DNA of 64,000 nucleotides from Novosphingobium sp. KA1 (lineage in GTDB: Bacteria; Pseudomonadota; Alphaproteobacteria; Sphingomonadales; Sphingomonadaceae), in the NCBI RefSeq assembly GCF_017309955.1, contig NZ_CP021247.1:1451001-1515000 (forward strand), in the 5' to 3' direction. Each line of letters starts with the position of its first letter. The first letter of the stretch is position 1. Shown here piece after piece: positions 56,701 through 64,000 of this stretch. The position numbers and the translations under genes were made by a program. Below the pieces are notes generated by a model. It searched no databases. It saw only the letters and a list, made by a program, of their open reading frames with translations, and was not told the DNA's origin.

Positions 56701-58982
56701 CGCTGACGATTTCCATTTCAGACACCGTGACGCGCACATTCCCCGGAACCTGGGCACATTTCGGATGGTCACAGCATAATTCGACGTCCAGCGGGCAGCT
56801 TTACTGCGCGCTCGACGCGCTTGAGCGATGGCTGGTGCTCAAAGTCGATGCCGGCGAGGATATCAGCCCGTGGTGCGAGCGGCTGTTCAACCTTGAAGGG
56901 TCCACGGCGATTCTCGGCGTTCTAGTCAATGTGGGCAAGCATCGGCCCGCGCTGTTTCTGGGTCCACTGCGCGTCCTAATCGGGATGGAGGATTTGTATT
57001 GGTGGGATCACGGTCGGGTCAAAAATGTCGGTTTCAATTTCGACAGTTTCTCTTGGTACCGACAAGGCGACGCGATCTTCAACATGGCGCGCGACTGGGT
57101 CCTGGCGCCGCACCGAAAGGTAGAGCTGCGGACCGTTATTGGCGACCTTGCCGCCCAGAACCCTGATTTCGCGGTAGACCTGCGCACTCGCACGGCCGCT
57201 TGGTCCATTCCTGAAAATGCGAAGGAACGGCTTGAACAGCGCATCATGCTGAGCGAGTTCGATCCGACCAATCGCCGGCAGGTTGTTGATGAGGCGAGCG
57301 GCGAACAGACATCGCAGGTCATCTATCCGGATGACTTGCAGGCGGACCTGATCGCGTACCAGACCGAATCCAATGCTAAATTGCAGCCGCTCACCTTGCC
57401 GCATCAATGCCGCAAGATCCTCGCGCAAACTGGCTCGCTGGCGGACGCTGATTGCGACTATCTCGCTGGCCTGTTGCCGAATCGGAATGATGATCCGGCG
57501 CTGGACGAGCCGGCCTCGCGCACGATGATAGCGGCAGCGGCTACGACGTTGGTGGCGCGTGGCGGTGACTGGCTTGTGGCGCACGAGCCGGCGAAGGCAC
57601 GCGCGATCGATCTCATCAGGCACATCATCGACTGGACGACCGCCGGTGATAATCGTCAGGATCGCATCTCGGGTGATGAGCCACTGAGTTTTGCCGCAAT
57701 GGGCGCGTTTAGCGCGGCCCTGACGGCTAAAAAACCCGGCGACTGGGACGCGACACTCGTTCAGATCCTGTCGAGCAGAGACCGAGGCGCAATCAATACG
57801 CTGATGGCGACGGCCCACCGACACAAGCAAGTGTTGGGTTCGGCCTGGTATCGGCTCAACTTCGTGCTTCTGCTCGTCGCAGCGCTCGATCGGCTTTCCC
57901 CGCGGTACGATGAGGACGATCGCATCGCGATCTGGCAACGCTGGCTCGGCCGCCTGCGGGCGCAACCCATTTTCGGGACCGATGCGACAATCGAGATCGT
58001 AGATCCCGCGAATATCGCGCGGCGCGCAGAACGCCTGCTGGAGCTTCGGCGCTTGCGCCAACACCCTGACCAACCCGCGCGCCTCAGCGGCAAGTCGCGA
58101 CGGTTCGCCGGCCTCAGCAGTCATATCCTGGAGGCCGGATATGCGTGGCTGCTCGACTATGAGGACGATGGCACGCTCGCGCTCGACCCGGAAAATCATC
58201 GATTACTGGACGATCTCTGGGCTTTTGAGGCGTGGCGCATGGAGGGCGAACGCGACGGCGAAACCAGCATTGATGACGATGACGAATATGACCTGCCCAG
58301 CGGCCTCGGCTATGCCATCCTGCGTATCGCGCCAACCTTCGTGATGGCGAGGCCGGCGGACGCTCAAAAAACGTTGTGGCAGGCAATCCTCGCGATCGGG
58401 CCAAATGGCCACCGCGCAACCGAGCAATTGGCCGCAGGCTGGTTCCTGCTGCTTTTCAAACAGCCGGACGCCGATCGCTTCATCACAATCTGGAAAGAGA
58501 TGCTCGATACGGCTTTCGCGGCGGACTGGTCGTCCGGCCGCCGGTGGTATCGCGGACGCGAAATGATCGTAAAGCTGCTGGGTCTCCACGCCCATTCCGA
58601 GCTGAGCCAGGCGACTGCAATTCGTGCGCGGTTGCCCGAATTTACCGCCTATTACCGGCGTTGGGCGCAAAGCGACATGGCCCATGACGAGGACGAGCTC
58701 GCGACGTTCTGCCATTTCCTGACTACGGAAGCTGGACGGCATATGCGCCTTGACGGTATTTGCTGGGTCCGTGACGCGATGAACACGTCCGATCGCTTCT
58801 ATCGATCGGGCACCGCCAACAATGTTGCTGAGTTGGTGGACAGCGTCCTGGCCCAGAATGGCGACGATCTACTGAGGCAGCAGCCGGTGCGCGACGCGGT
58901 TATCGAAATCGTGGCCAAGCTGGTGGCGGCTCAGGTGCCAACCGCTATGGGGCTTCAGGCGAGACTGGCTGCCCTCAAATGA
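53757..58982 (+). CDS. STAND-type NTPase with N-terminal nuclease-like domain (putative defence protein)
   Basis: 1741 aa. Residues 20-170 look like a PD-(D/E)xK-superfamily nuclease (E27 in YAFEDL, D66-D67 in WAIDDIVC, K87 in LALSCKSN, i.e. an SxK variant), reminiscent of Cap4/DUF4297 domains. Residues 319-326 are Walker A (GESGVGKS); 381-388 are Walker B (ILILDSIE). A winged-helix-like segment with IEFGHDLASDWARYQ follows, then more than 1100 residues of helical, repeat-like sequence. This is the effector-ATPase-sensor layout of Avs-like anti-phage proteins, but membership of a named Avs type cannot be shown by eye. No Shine-Dalgarno site; possibly leaderless. Confidence 0.75.
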   Translation: MAKASQPRKRVTVATTRSTAGPGYAFEDLVAADLLTRFVLDMPITGIEVPGCEILSQAGALGWAIDDIVCVGSSPDGHAHRLALSCKSNVQVTASGWPKDFVEAAWTLWRTQAPFNRSTDHIGLVTRGRNAAFDALWSDLKLWCGDPDPALAIGRINASQKHRKVFDTVHKPGQVQGVLPDAADTIALIAKLHLYPLDFQLSPSLNLEQAKQRCRTALISEAQAEADTLWEALVQTAETARLGSGIIRLPRLLGDLSARFGLKAHPSISAAWQSLRNLSIDHRDGIEIALPNGHVVARQRETSRLSQLLHASRACIVIGESGVGKSALVARLLDQEFADATHIWLGPDVLRAALSAAGRSAIGLDQDLGLVLDRSPGDDKILILDSIERLDSASVGKLTAFLSLLGANTAWRVVMITQSGSENQLRANGPLADAPVLPVPILPTAAIRAALRSAPQLAWIANDPAILPLFANLKTLGWVVTAESSFREDGTGAPTSTAEIADRLWTRWTSGTATTQLQRLLIQLAVRDAAFERSFAISDLAAGDLAAFDQRSSELPLHRNARNRIEFGHDLASDWARYQRLKEIADDVGQWAALAPQPLWISALRLLGQFLLAQPDQARDGWDHAFEQLTAAGNVEASDILLDALCLDAQLDRHLEDRTELLFADDGELLKRLFHRFLHVATVHSIPSHVAIEGGLRIYLEADMRFPILERWGPMGRFLHAHAQRVGALGAPIVSRVCKTWLGSLPTMLGDQPMPLRDVMATVALETARTEQIISTARRFHGGGDTDKLIFGTALLGAPDLPEGVAAFALEMAQRRPMADATQARVDSLRAADRAQRVARAKDNPPRRRAPPPPSFISSRRQLPPWPLGANARLIDAFRDAVLHANGLTPLMNSNPAVATEVLLACIIEDQPHTDYDQSMRIDEALGLEYEHESYPTVFWKSPFFPYLTAQPEAALAALKQLLDFVVERWFEQAPKDAKMPALTISISDTVTRTFPGTWAHFGWSQHNSTSSGQLYCALDALERWLVLKVDAGEDISPWCERLFNLEGSTAILGVLVNVGKHRPALFLGPLRVLIGMEDLYWWDHGRVKNVGFNFDSFSWYRQGDAIFNMARDWVLAPHRKVELRTVIGDLAAQNPDFAVDLRTRTAAWSIPENAKERLEQRIMLSEFDPTNRRQVVDEASGEQTSQVIYPDDLQADLIAYQTESNAKLQPLTLPHQCRKILAQTGSLADADCDYLAGLLPNRNDDPALDEPASRTMIAAAATTLVARGGDWLVAHEPAKARAIDLIRHIIDWTTAGDNRQDRISGDEPLSFAAMGAFSAALTAKKPGDWDATLVQILSSRDRGAINTLMATAHRHKQVLGSAWYRLNFVLLLVAALDRLSPRYDEDDRIAIWQRWLGRLRAQPIFGTDATIEIVDPANIARRAERLLELRRLRQHPDQPARLSGKSRRFAGLSSHILEAGYAWLLDYEDDGTLALDPENHRLLDDLWAFEAWRMEGERDGETSIDDDDEYDLPSGLGYAILRIAPTFVMARPADAQKTLWQAILAIGPNGHRATEQLAAGWFLLLFKQPDADRFITIWKEMLDTAFAADWSSGRRWYRGREMIVKLLGLHAHSELSQATAIRARLPEFTAYYRRWAQSDMAHDEDELATFCHFLTTEAGRHMRLDGICWVRDAMNTSDRFYRSGTANNVAELVDSVLAQNGDDLLRQQPVRDAVIEIVAKLVAAQVPTAMGLQARLAALK

Positions 58983-59213
58983 TCCCGCGCATGCTTCCAA
59001 TAGGGGCGCAAGCCACTGCCGCGGCCGAAATTGCTCGCAAGCCGCCTGTGATCTAACAGTTTCAATCTCGGTTCCCGCAGGCAGACGCTACGCTATCGTG
59101 AGGAAGCTGCATTTTTGGTGATTACCCCGTGATTACATTTGCCAAAATGCGCTTCCAGGATTCGATATTTTGCTGCGATATATCAGATCGTTATATGATT
59201 TTTGATCCTGTGG
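58983..59213. other. gene-free right end of the island
   Basis: 231 bp without a protein-like frame between the giant NTPase stop and attR. It is AT-rich towards the end (atatatcagatcgttatatgattttt). It contains one copy and one partial copy of the gtgattac repeat (59117-59137) seen near the left end. Confidence 0.6.
59117..59137 (+). repeat. ggtgattacc repeat pair near the island right end
   Basis: ggtgattaccc at 59117-59127 followed by cgtgattac at 59128-59136, the counterpart of the perfect tandem pair at 45154-45175. Confidence 0.55.
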
Positions 59214-59242
59214 TCTGGTACTTCCGCTACCGCCGCAAGTGA
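59214..59242 (+). repeat. attR and displaced native tail of trmB
   Basis: The 22-bp att copy is 59214-59235. Read in the trmB frame, 59216-59242 encodes WYFRYRRK and a TGA stop: the original end of trmB, now without its gene. Confidence 0.9.
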
Positions 59243-59272
59243 TCGGCCCGGCTCGCGGCCCACGCTGATAGG

Positions 59273-59306
59273 AAAAGGGGCTCCGAAACCGGAGCCCCTT
59301 TCTTTT
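59273..59306. terminator. bidirectional terminator (original trmB / maeB)
   Basis: A 12-bp stem, 59274-59285 with 59290-59301, loop aaac. A T-run (tctttttg) follows on the plus strand and TTTTCC on the minus strand. It served trmB before the island arrived and still serves maeB. Confidence 0.85.
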
Positions 59307-59310
59307 TGCC

Positions 59311-61572
59311 CTACCCGGTGATCCCGGCGGCGGCGAGGGCCGCCAGCGTCAGCACATCGGGCGCGATCGCGGTCATCGGCACGATCTGCACCGGCTTCTC
59401 GGCGCCGATCAGCATCGGCCCGATCGAGGTGGTGCCGCCGATTTCCTTGAGCAGCTTGGCCGAGATGTTGGCCGACTGCAGGCCCGGCATGATCAGCACG
59501 TTGGCCGGCGCCGAGAGGCGGCTGAAGGGATAGAGCGCCATGATCTTCGGATTGAGCGCCGCGTCGGGGGCCATTTCGCCCTCGTACTCGAAGTCGACCT
59601 GTTCCTCGTCGAGGATGCGGATCGCCTCGCGGGTCTGCTCCAGCCACTTGCCCGAGGGGTTGCCGAAGGTCGAGTAGCTGAGGAAGGCGACGCGCGGCTC
59701 ATGGCCGAGGCGACGGGCGACGGCAGCGGTTTCCTTGGCGATAACCGCCAGTTCCTCGGCGCTCGGACGCTCGTTGATCGTGGTGTCGGCCATGAACACG
59801 GTGTGGTTCTTGCCGACCAGCATGTGGATGCCGAAGGCCAGCTTGCCCGGGGCGGGATCCAGCACCCGGCGCACTTCCTTGATGGTCTGCGCGAAGGGGC
59901 GGGTCATGCCGGTGATCATGGCGTCGCCCACGCCCAGCTTGAGCAGGCCGGAGGCGAAGATGTTGCGGTCGGTATTGACCATGCGCTGCACGTCGCGCTG
60001 CAGGAAGCCGCGGCGCTTGAGGCGCTCGTAGAGCATCTCCACCATCGGCGCGACATGCTCGGACACCATCGAGTTCTCGATGCGGAAGCTGTCCGGATCG
60101 GGCACGCCCAGTTCGGCCATCTTGTCGAGGATGACCTGGGTCCGGCCGACCAGGATCGGTTCGCCATAGCCGAAATCACGGTACTGGATCGCCGCGCGCA
60201 GCACGACTTCGTTGTCGGCCTCGGCAAAGATCATGCGCTTGGGGTTGGCCTTGACCTGCTCGTAGACGCGGGTCAGCACCGAAGTGGTCGGGTTGAGGCG
60301 CGCCTTGAGCTGGTGGCGATAGGCTTCGAAGTCCTCGATCGGACGGGTGGCGACACCCGAATCCATCGCCGCCTTGGCGACCGCCATCGACACCACTTCC
60401 ATCAGGCGCGGGTCGAACGGCGCGGGGATGATGTAGTCGCGGCCGAACTGCTGCGCTTCGCCGTAGGCGGCGGCAACGTCCTCATGGACCTGCTCGCGCG
60501 CCAGTTCGGCAATGGCCTTGGCAGCGGCGATCTTCATCTCTTCGTTGATCGCGGTGGCCGAAACGTCGAGCGCGCCGCGGAAGATGAAGGGGAAGCCCAG
60601 CACGTTGTTGACCTGGTTCGGATAGTCCGAACGGCCGGTGGCGACGATGGCGTCGGGGCGCACCGCCTTGGCTTCGGGCGGGGTGATTTCCGGGGCCGGG
60701 TTGGCCATCGCGAAGATGATCGGCTCGGGCGCCATGGACTTGACCATGTCGGGCGTGATCGCGCCCTTGGCCGAGAGGCCGAGAACGACGTCCGCGCCGA
60801 CAAGCGCTTCGGTCAGCGTGCGCCTGTCGGTCTTCACCGCATGGGCCGACTTGAACTGGTCCACCCGCTCGCGGCCCGGATAGATCACGCCCTTGGTGTC
60901 GCAGACCAGCACGTTTTCGTGGCGCACGCCCATCGACTTGATCAGCGCGGTGCAGGCCAGCGCCGAGGCCCCGGCGCCGTTCACCACGACCTTGATCTCG
61001 TCCAGCTTGCGGCCGGTGATGAGGCAGGCGTTGATGAGACCGGCGGCGGCGATGATCGCGGTGCCGTGCTGGTCGTCATGCATGACCGGGATGTTCATCC
61101 GTTCGCGCAGGGCCTGCTCGATGATGAAGCACTCGGGCGCCTTGATGTCCTCGAGGTTGATGCCCCCGAAGCTGGGTTCCATCATGGCGATGGCCTCGAT
61201 CAGCGCGTCGGTGTCCTCGCTGGCGAGCTCGATGTCGATGGAATCGACGTCCGCGAAGCGCTTGAAGAGGACGGCCTTGCCCTCCATCACCGGCTTCGAG
61301 GCCAGCGCGCCGAGGTTGCCCATGCCCAGGATCGCGGTGCCGTTCGAGATCACCGCGACGAGGTTGCCCTTGGCGGTATAGTCGTAGGCGGTGGCGGGGT
61401 TGTCGGCGATTGCCTGGACCGGCACGGCGACACCCGGGGAATAGGCAAGCGAGAGGTCGCGTTGCGTGGCCATGGGCTTGGACGCAACAATCTCGATCTT
61501 ACCGGGGCGCATCGTGCTGTGATAGAACAGAGCCTCACGCTCGGTGAACTGGATCTTGGGCTTCTCGGACAA
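59311..61572 (-). CDS. maeB: NADP-dependent malic enzyme with C-terminal phosphotransacetylase-like domain
   Basis: 753 aa. The N-terminal malic domain has DLSLAYSPGVAVP, the NAD(P)-binding domain has KVVVNGAGASALACTALI and IFAMANPAPEITP, and residues from about 430 form a PTA-like domain (RMIFAEADNEVVLRAA, ADTTINERPSAEELA, LQSANISAKLLK). It decarboxylates malate to pyruvate. The TTG at 61572 follows GGGAG by seven bases and matches the family N-terminus (SEKPKIQFTEREALFYH); an in-frame GTG lies 16 codons upstream. Confidence 0.95.
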   Translation of the reverse strand: MSEKPKIQFTEREALFYHSTMRPGKIEIVASKPMATQRDLSLAYSPGVAVPVQAIADNPATAYDYTAKGNLVAVISNGTAILGMGNLGALASKPVMEGKAVLFKRFADVDSIDIELASEDTDALIEAIAMMEPSFGGINLEDIKAPECFIIEQALRERMNIPVMHDDQHGTAIIAAAGLINACLITGRKLDEIKVVVNGAGASALACTALIKSMGVRHENVLVCDTKGVIYPGRERVDQFKSAHAVKTDRRTLTEALVGADVVLGLSAKGAITPDMVKSMAPEPIIFAMANPAPEITPPEAKAVRPDAIVATGRSDYPNQVNNVLGFPFIFRGALDVSATAINEEMKIAAAKAIAELAREQVHEDVAAAYGEAQQFGRDYIIPAPFDPRLMEVVSMAVAKAAMDSGVATRPIEDFEAYRHQLKARLNPTTSVLTRVYEQVKANPKRMIFAEADNEVVLRAAIQYRDFGYGEPILVGRTQVILDKMAELGVPDPDSFRIENSMVSEHVAPMVEMLYERLKRRGFLQRDVQRMVNTDRNIFASGLLKLGVGDAMITGMTRPFAQTIKEVRRVLDPAPGKLAFGIHMLVGKNHTVFMADTTINERPSAEELAVIAKETAAVARRLGHEPRVAFLSYSTFGNPSGKWLEQTREAIRILDEEQVDFEYEGEMAPDAALNPKIMALYPFSRLSAPANVLIMPGLQSANISAKLLKEIGGTTSIGPMLIGAEKPVQIVPMTAIAPDVLTLAALAAAGITG

Positions 61573-61681
61573 GCGGTTTCTCCCGGATTTGGCACGGGCC
61601 CTATCGAATGTTTGCGCCACGCGATAGGGGAAAGGCGTGTTTGCGCCGCTTCACAAGGGGCAAGGCGCGGCGCTAACGCTC

Positions 61682-64000
61682 ATGGCCATGAGCAGCACGA
61701 CCGATACCGCCGCCGCGACCCCGATGATGGCGCAGTACCTCGCCTTGCGAGAGGTGGCGGGCGACTGCCTGCTGTTCTATCGGATGGGCGATTTTTTCGA
61801 ATTGTTCTTCGACGATGCGAAAACCGCAAGCCAGGTTCTCGATATTGCACTCACCACGCGCGGCGAACATGGCGGTGCGCCGATCCCGATGTGCGGTGTG
61901 CCGGTGCACGCCGCCGAGGGCTACCTTGCCCGCCTGATCAAGGCAGGTTGCCGGGTGGCGATTGCCGAGCAGACCGAAACGCCCGCCGAGGCCAAGGAGC
62001 GCGCGCGCAAGGAAGGCCGGGCATCCAAGGCCCTGGTCCGGCGCGACATCGTGCGTTTCGTGACGGCGGGGACGCTGACCGAGGAATCGCTGCTGGAGCC
62101 GCGCCGCGCCAATGTGCTGGCGGCGGCCTGCGAGGTGCGCGGCGTCGTCGGCATTGCCGCCTGCGATATCTCCACCGGCCGCATGGAACTGGAAGAGTGC
62201 CTGCCCGACCGGCTGGGTGCTGCACTGGCGCGTCTGGGCGCGCGCGAACTGGTGGTACCGGATGGCTGGGAACTGACGCCGGAAGGCGCGATCCGCCGTT
62301 CCGCGCACGAGTTCTCCTCGGATGGCGGCGAGGAGCGGCTGAAGCTGGTCCACGGCGTCGCCACGCTTGACGGGTTCGGCGCGTTCACCCGCGCCATGCT
62401 GGCGGCGGCGGGCGGGCTGATCGCCTATCTCGACCATGTCGGCCGGGGCAAGCTGCCGCTGCTGCTGCCGCCCGAGGCGCGCAGCAGTGACGGTGCGCTG
62501 GCAATGGACGAGGCGACCCGCGCCAGTCTCGAAATTCTCGAATCGTCGCAGGGCGGCCGCAAGGGCAGTCTGGTCGAGGCGATCGACCGCTGCGTCACCG
62601 GCGCCGGTGCGCGCCAATTGGCCGAAGACCTTTCCGCCCCGCTGACCGACCGTCATGCGATTGCCGAGCGGCTGGAACTGGTCGAGTGGCTGCACGACGA
62701 CGCCCTGCTGCGCGAGGATATGCGCGCGGCCTTGCGGGCGCTGCCCGATGTCGGCCGCGCGCTGGGGCGCGTGGTGGCGGGGCGCGGCAGCCCACGCGAT
62801 CTCGGCCAGCTTCGCGACGGTCTTGCCGGCGCGCGCCGCATCGGCGAGCGGCTGGCGCAGATCGACGGGTTGCCGGTGCTGCTGGACCGGCTGATGCCCG
62901 AACTCGGCGGTCATGCGCAGCTCGTCGATCACTTCGCACAGGCGCTGGTGGAAACCCCGCCGACCGAGCGCGGGCAGGGCGGCTATATCGCCAGTGGCTA
63001 CGATGCCGCCCTCGACGAGCTGCGCGTCACCTCGGGTAATGCTCGCCGCGCGATCGCCGCGCTGGAGGCAAAGTACCGCGAGGAAACCGGCGTCGCCGCG
63101 CTGAAGATCAAGCACAACAACGTGCTCGGCTACTTCATCGAAGTGCCGCAGCGCCATGCCGACAAGCTGCTGGAGCCGGACAGCGGATTCACGCACCGCC
63201 AGACCATGGCCGGCGCGATGCGCTTCAACGCGCTCGCGCTGCATGAAGAGGCCAGCCGCATCACCGAGGCGGGCGCCCATGCGCTTGCCGCGGAGGACGC
63301 GCATTTCGAGGAACTCGTGGCGGAGGCCGTGGCCGCCCGCCATGCCATTGCCCGTACCGCGGCGGCGCTCGCCCGTTTCGACGTGGCGGCGGGACAGGCC
63401 GAGCGCGCGGCCGAGGGCGGCTGGGCCCGCCCCGAAGTGGTCGATGGCCTTTCGCTCGAGATCGAAGGCGGCCGTCACCCGGTGGTCGAGGCCGCACTGA
63501 AGGTTCAGGGCGAGCGTTTTGTCGCCAACGATTGCCGGCTTGCCAGCCATGACCGGCTCTGGCTGATCGGCGGCCCCAACATGGGCGGTAAGTCGACCTT
63601 CCTGCGCCAGAACGCGCTGATCGTGCTGCTGGCGCAGGCGGGCGGTTTCGTGCCCGCCAGGTCGGCGCGGATCGGCATGGTGGACCGCCTGTTCAGCCGC
63701 GTCGGCGCGTCGGACAACCTTGCGCGCGGGCGTTCGACCTTCATGGTCGAGATGGTGGAAACCGCCGCCATTCTGGCGCAGGCGACCGACCGCAGCTTTG
63801 TCATCCTCGACGAAGTGGGGCGCGGCACGTCGACCTACGACGGTCTGGCGCTGGCATGGGCGGTGGCCGAAGCCGTCCACGAGACCAACCGCTGCCGCTG
63901 CCTTTTCGCCACGCACTACCACGAGATGGCGCGGCTGGGCGAAACCTGCGAGGCGCTGTCACTTCATCACGTCCGCGCGCGCGAGTGGAAGGGCGATCTG
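61682..64000 (+). CDS. mutS: DNA mismatch repair protein MutS (C-terminus beyond window)
   Basis: 773 codons visible, running off the right edge. The mismatch-binding [15 protein letters not shown] (Phe-x-Glu type) is near the N-terminus, then the connector and lever domains (ASYDAA..., [14 protein letters not shown]), and the ATPase with [14 protein letters not shown] (Walker A), [10 protein letters not shown] and [15 protein letters not shown] (Walker B and signature), then [11 protein letters not shown]. It starts divergent to maeB. Two ATGs, 61682 and 61688, are possible. Confidence 0.97.
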   Translation, partial: MAMSSTTDTAAATPMMAQYLALREVAGDCLLFYRMGDFFELFFDDAKTASQVLDIALTTRGEHGGAPIPMCGVPVHAAEGYLARLIKAGCRVAIAEQTETPAEAKERARKEGRASKALVRRDIVRFVTAGTLTEESLLEPRRANVLAAACEVRGVVGIAACDISTGRMELEECLPDRLGAALARLGARELVVPDGWELTPEGAIRRSAHEFSSDGGEERLKLVHGVATLDGFGAFTRAMLAAAGGLIAYLDHVGRGKLPLLLPPEARSSDGALAMDEATRASLEILESSQGGRKGSLVEAIDRCVTGAGARQLAEDLSAPLTDRHAIAERLELVEWLHDDALLREDMRAALRALPDVGRALGRVVAGRGSPRDLGQLRDGLAGARRIGERLAQIDGLPVLLDRLMPELGGHAQLVDHFAQALVETPPTERGQGGYIASGYDAALDELRVTSGNARRAIAALEAKYREETGVAALKIKHNNVLGYFIEVPQRHADKLLEPDSGFTHRQTMAGAMRFNALALHEEASRITEAGAHALAAEDAHFEELVAEAVAARHAIARTAAALARFDVAAGQAERAAEGGWARPEVVDGLSLEIEGGRHPVVEAALKVQGERFVANDCRLASHDRLWLIGGPNMGGKSTFLRQNALIVLLAQAGGFVPARSARIGMVDRLFSRVGASDNLARGRSTFMVEMVETAAILAQATDRSFVILDEVGRGTSTYDGLALAWAVAEAVHETNRCRCLFATHYHEMARLGETCEALSLHHVRAREWKGDL

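Noticed and set aside
56976..58199. A 407-codon minus-strand frame inside the giant NTPase gene.
   Set aside because: No recognised domain and no ribosome binding site; it lies opposite an uninterrupted 1741-codon gene.
53757..58982. Firm assignment of the giant protein to a named Avs type.
   Set aside because: Only the domain order supports it; the sensor region cannot be matched by eye, so it is left as STAND-type.
61673..63922. A 749-codon minus-strand frame at the right end.
   Set aside because: It is antisense to mutS, which has clear mismatch-binding and ATPase motifs on the plus strand.

Overview
The window is GC-rich alphaproteobacterial chromosome, most likely from the order Sphingomonadales (Novosphingobium or Sphingobium-like). 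The evidence is a ctrA gene with a matching CtrA box upstream, the order DUF3576 lipoprotein - leuS - lptE - holA, an exosortase-A-type glycosyltransferase and O-ligase pair, a short RNase D next to lptC-lptA, and family-typical housekeeping genes (dxs, purH, rpe, zur-like, gltBD, trmB, maeB, mutS). The species call is inference from gene content; no rRNA is present. I saw no tRNA, rRNA or CRISPR array.

Layout. 1-10 kb: alpha/beta hydrolase (cut by the window edge), MFS permease, dxs, a decayed VOC gene, GNAT, a Zur-like regulator, small membrane proteins, purH, a heparinase II/III protein and rpe, mostly on the minus strand. 10.5-16 kb: a DUF2141 protein and a lipid-headgroup-like cluster (MobA-like nucleotidyltransferase, Tam41-like CTP:phosphatidate cytidylyltransferase, lipid kinase, CDP-alcohol phosphotransferase, HIT protein), then phaB. 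17.9-24 kb: DUF3576, leuS, lptE, holA and a polyprenyl-phosphate sugar-1-phosphate transferase. 24-28.4 kb: a phage-tail-like beta-helix protein and a small tail-type protein sit directly downstream of rnd-lptC-lptA. 28.5-40.3 kb: ung, ABM protein, chemoreceptor, gltBD and a large acidic, proline-rich membrane protein. 40.3-45 kb: exosortase-system glycosyltransferase and O-ligase, ctrA, trmB.

45.06-59.21 kb is an integrated genomic island. It entered the 3' end of trmB: a 22-bp direct repeat marks both ends, the element carries a replacement trmB tail ending in the same amino acids, and the displaced native tail with its terminator lies at the right end. The integrase is cut to 89 codons by an IS3-family element, which is itself interrupted by an IS21-family element. 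The cargo looks like defence: a 1741-aa STAND-type NTPase with an N-terminal nuclease-like domain on the plus strand, and a divergent minus-strand operon of an AbiEi-like winged-helix protein with a PD-(D/E)xK-like core, an AbiEii-like nucleotidyltransferase, a cysteine-protease-like protein, a TPR-HEPN (LA2681-like) putative RNase and a truncated HNH protein. The operon's first two junctions overlap by one base. This five-component arrangement is the best candidate in the window for an undescribed system.

59.3-64 kb returns to the core genome with maeB and mutS (cut by the window end).
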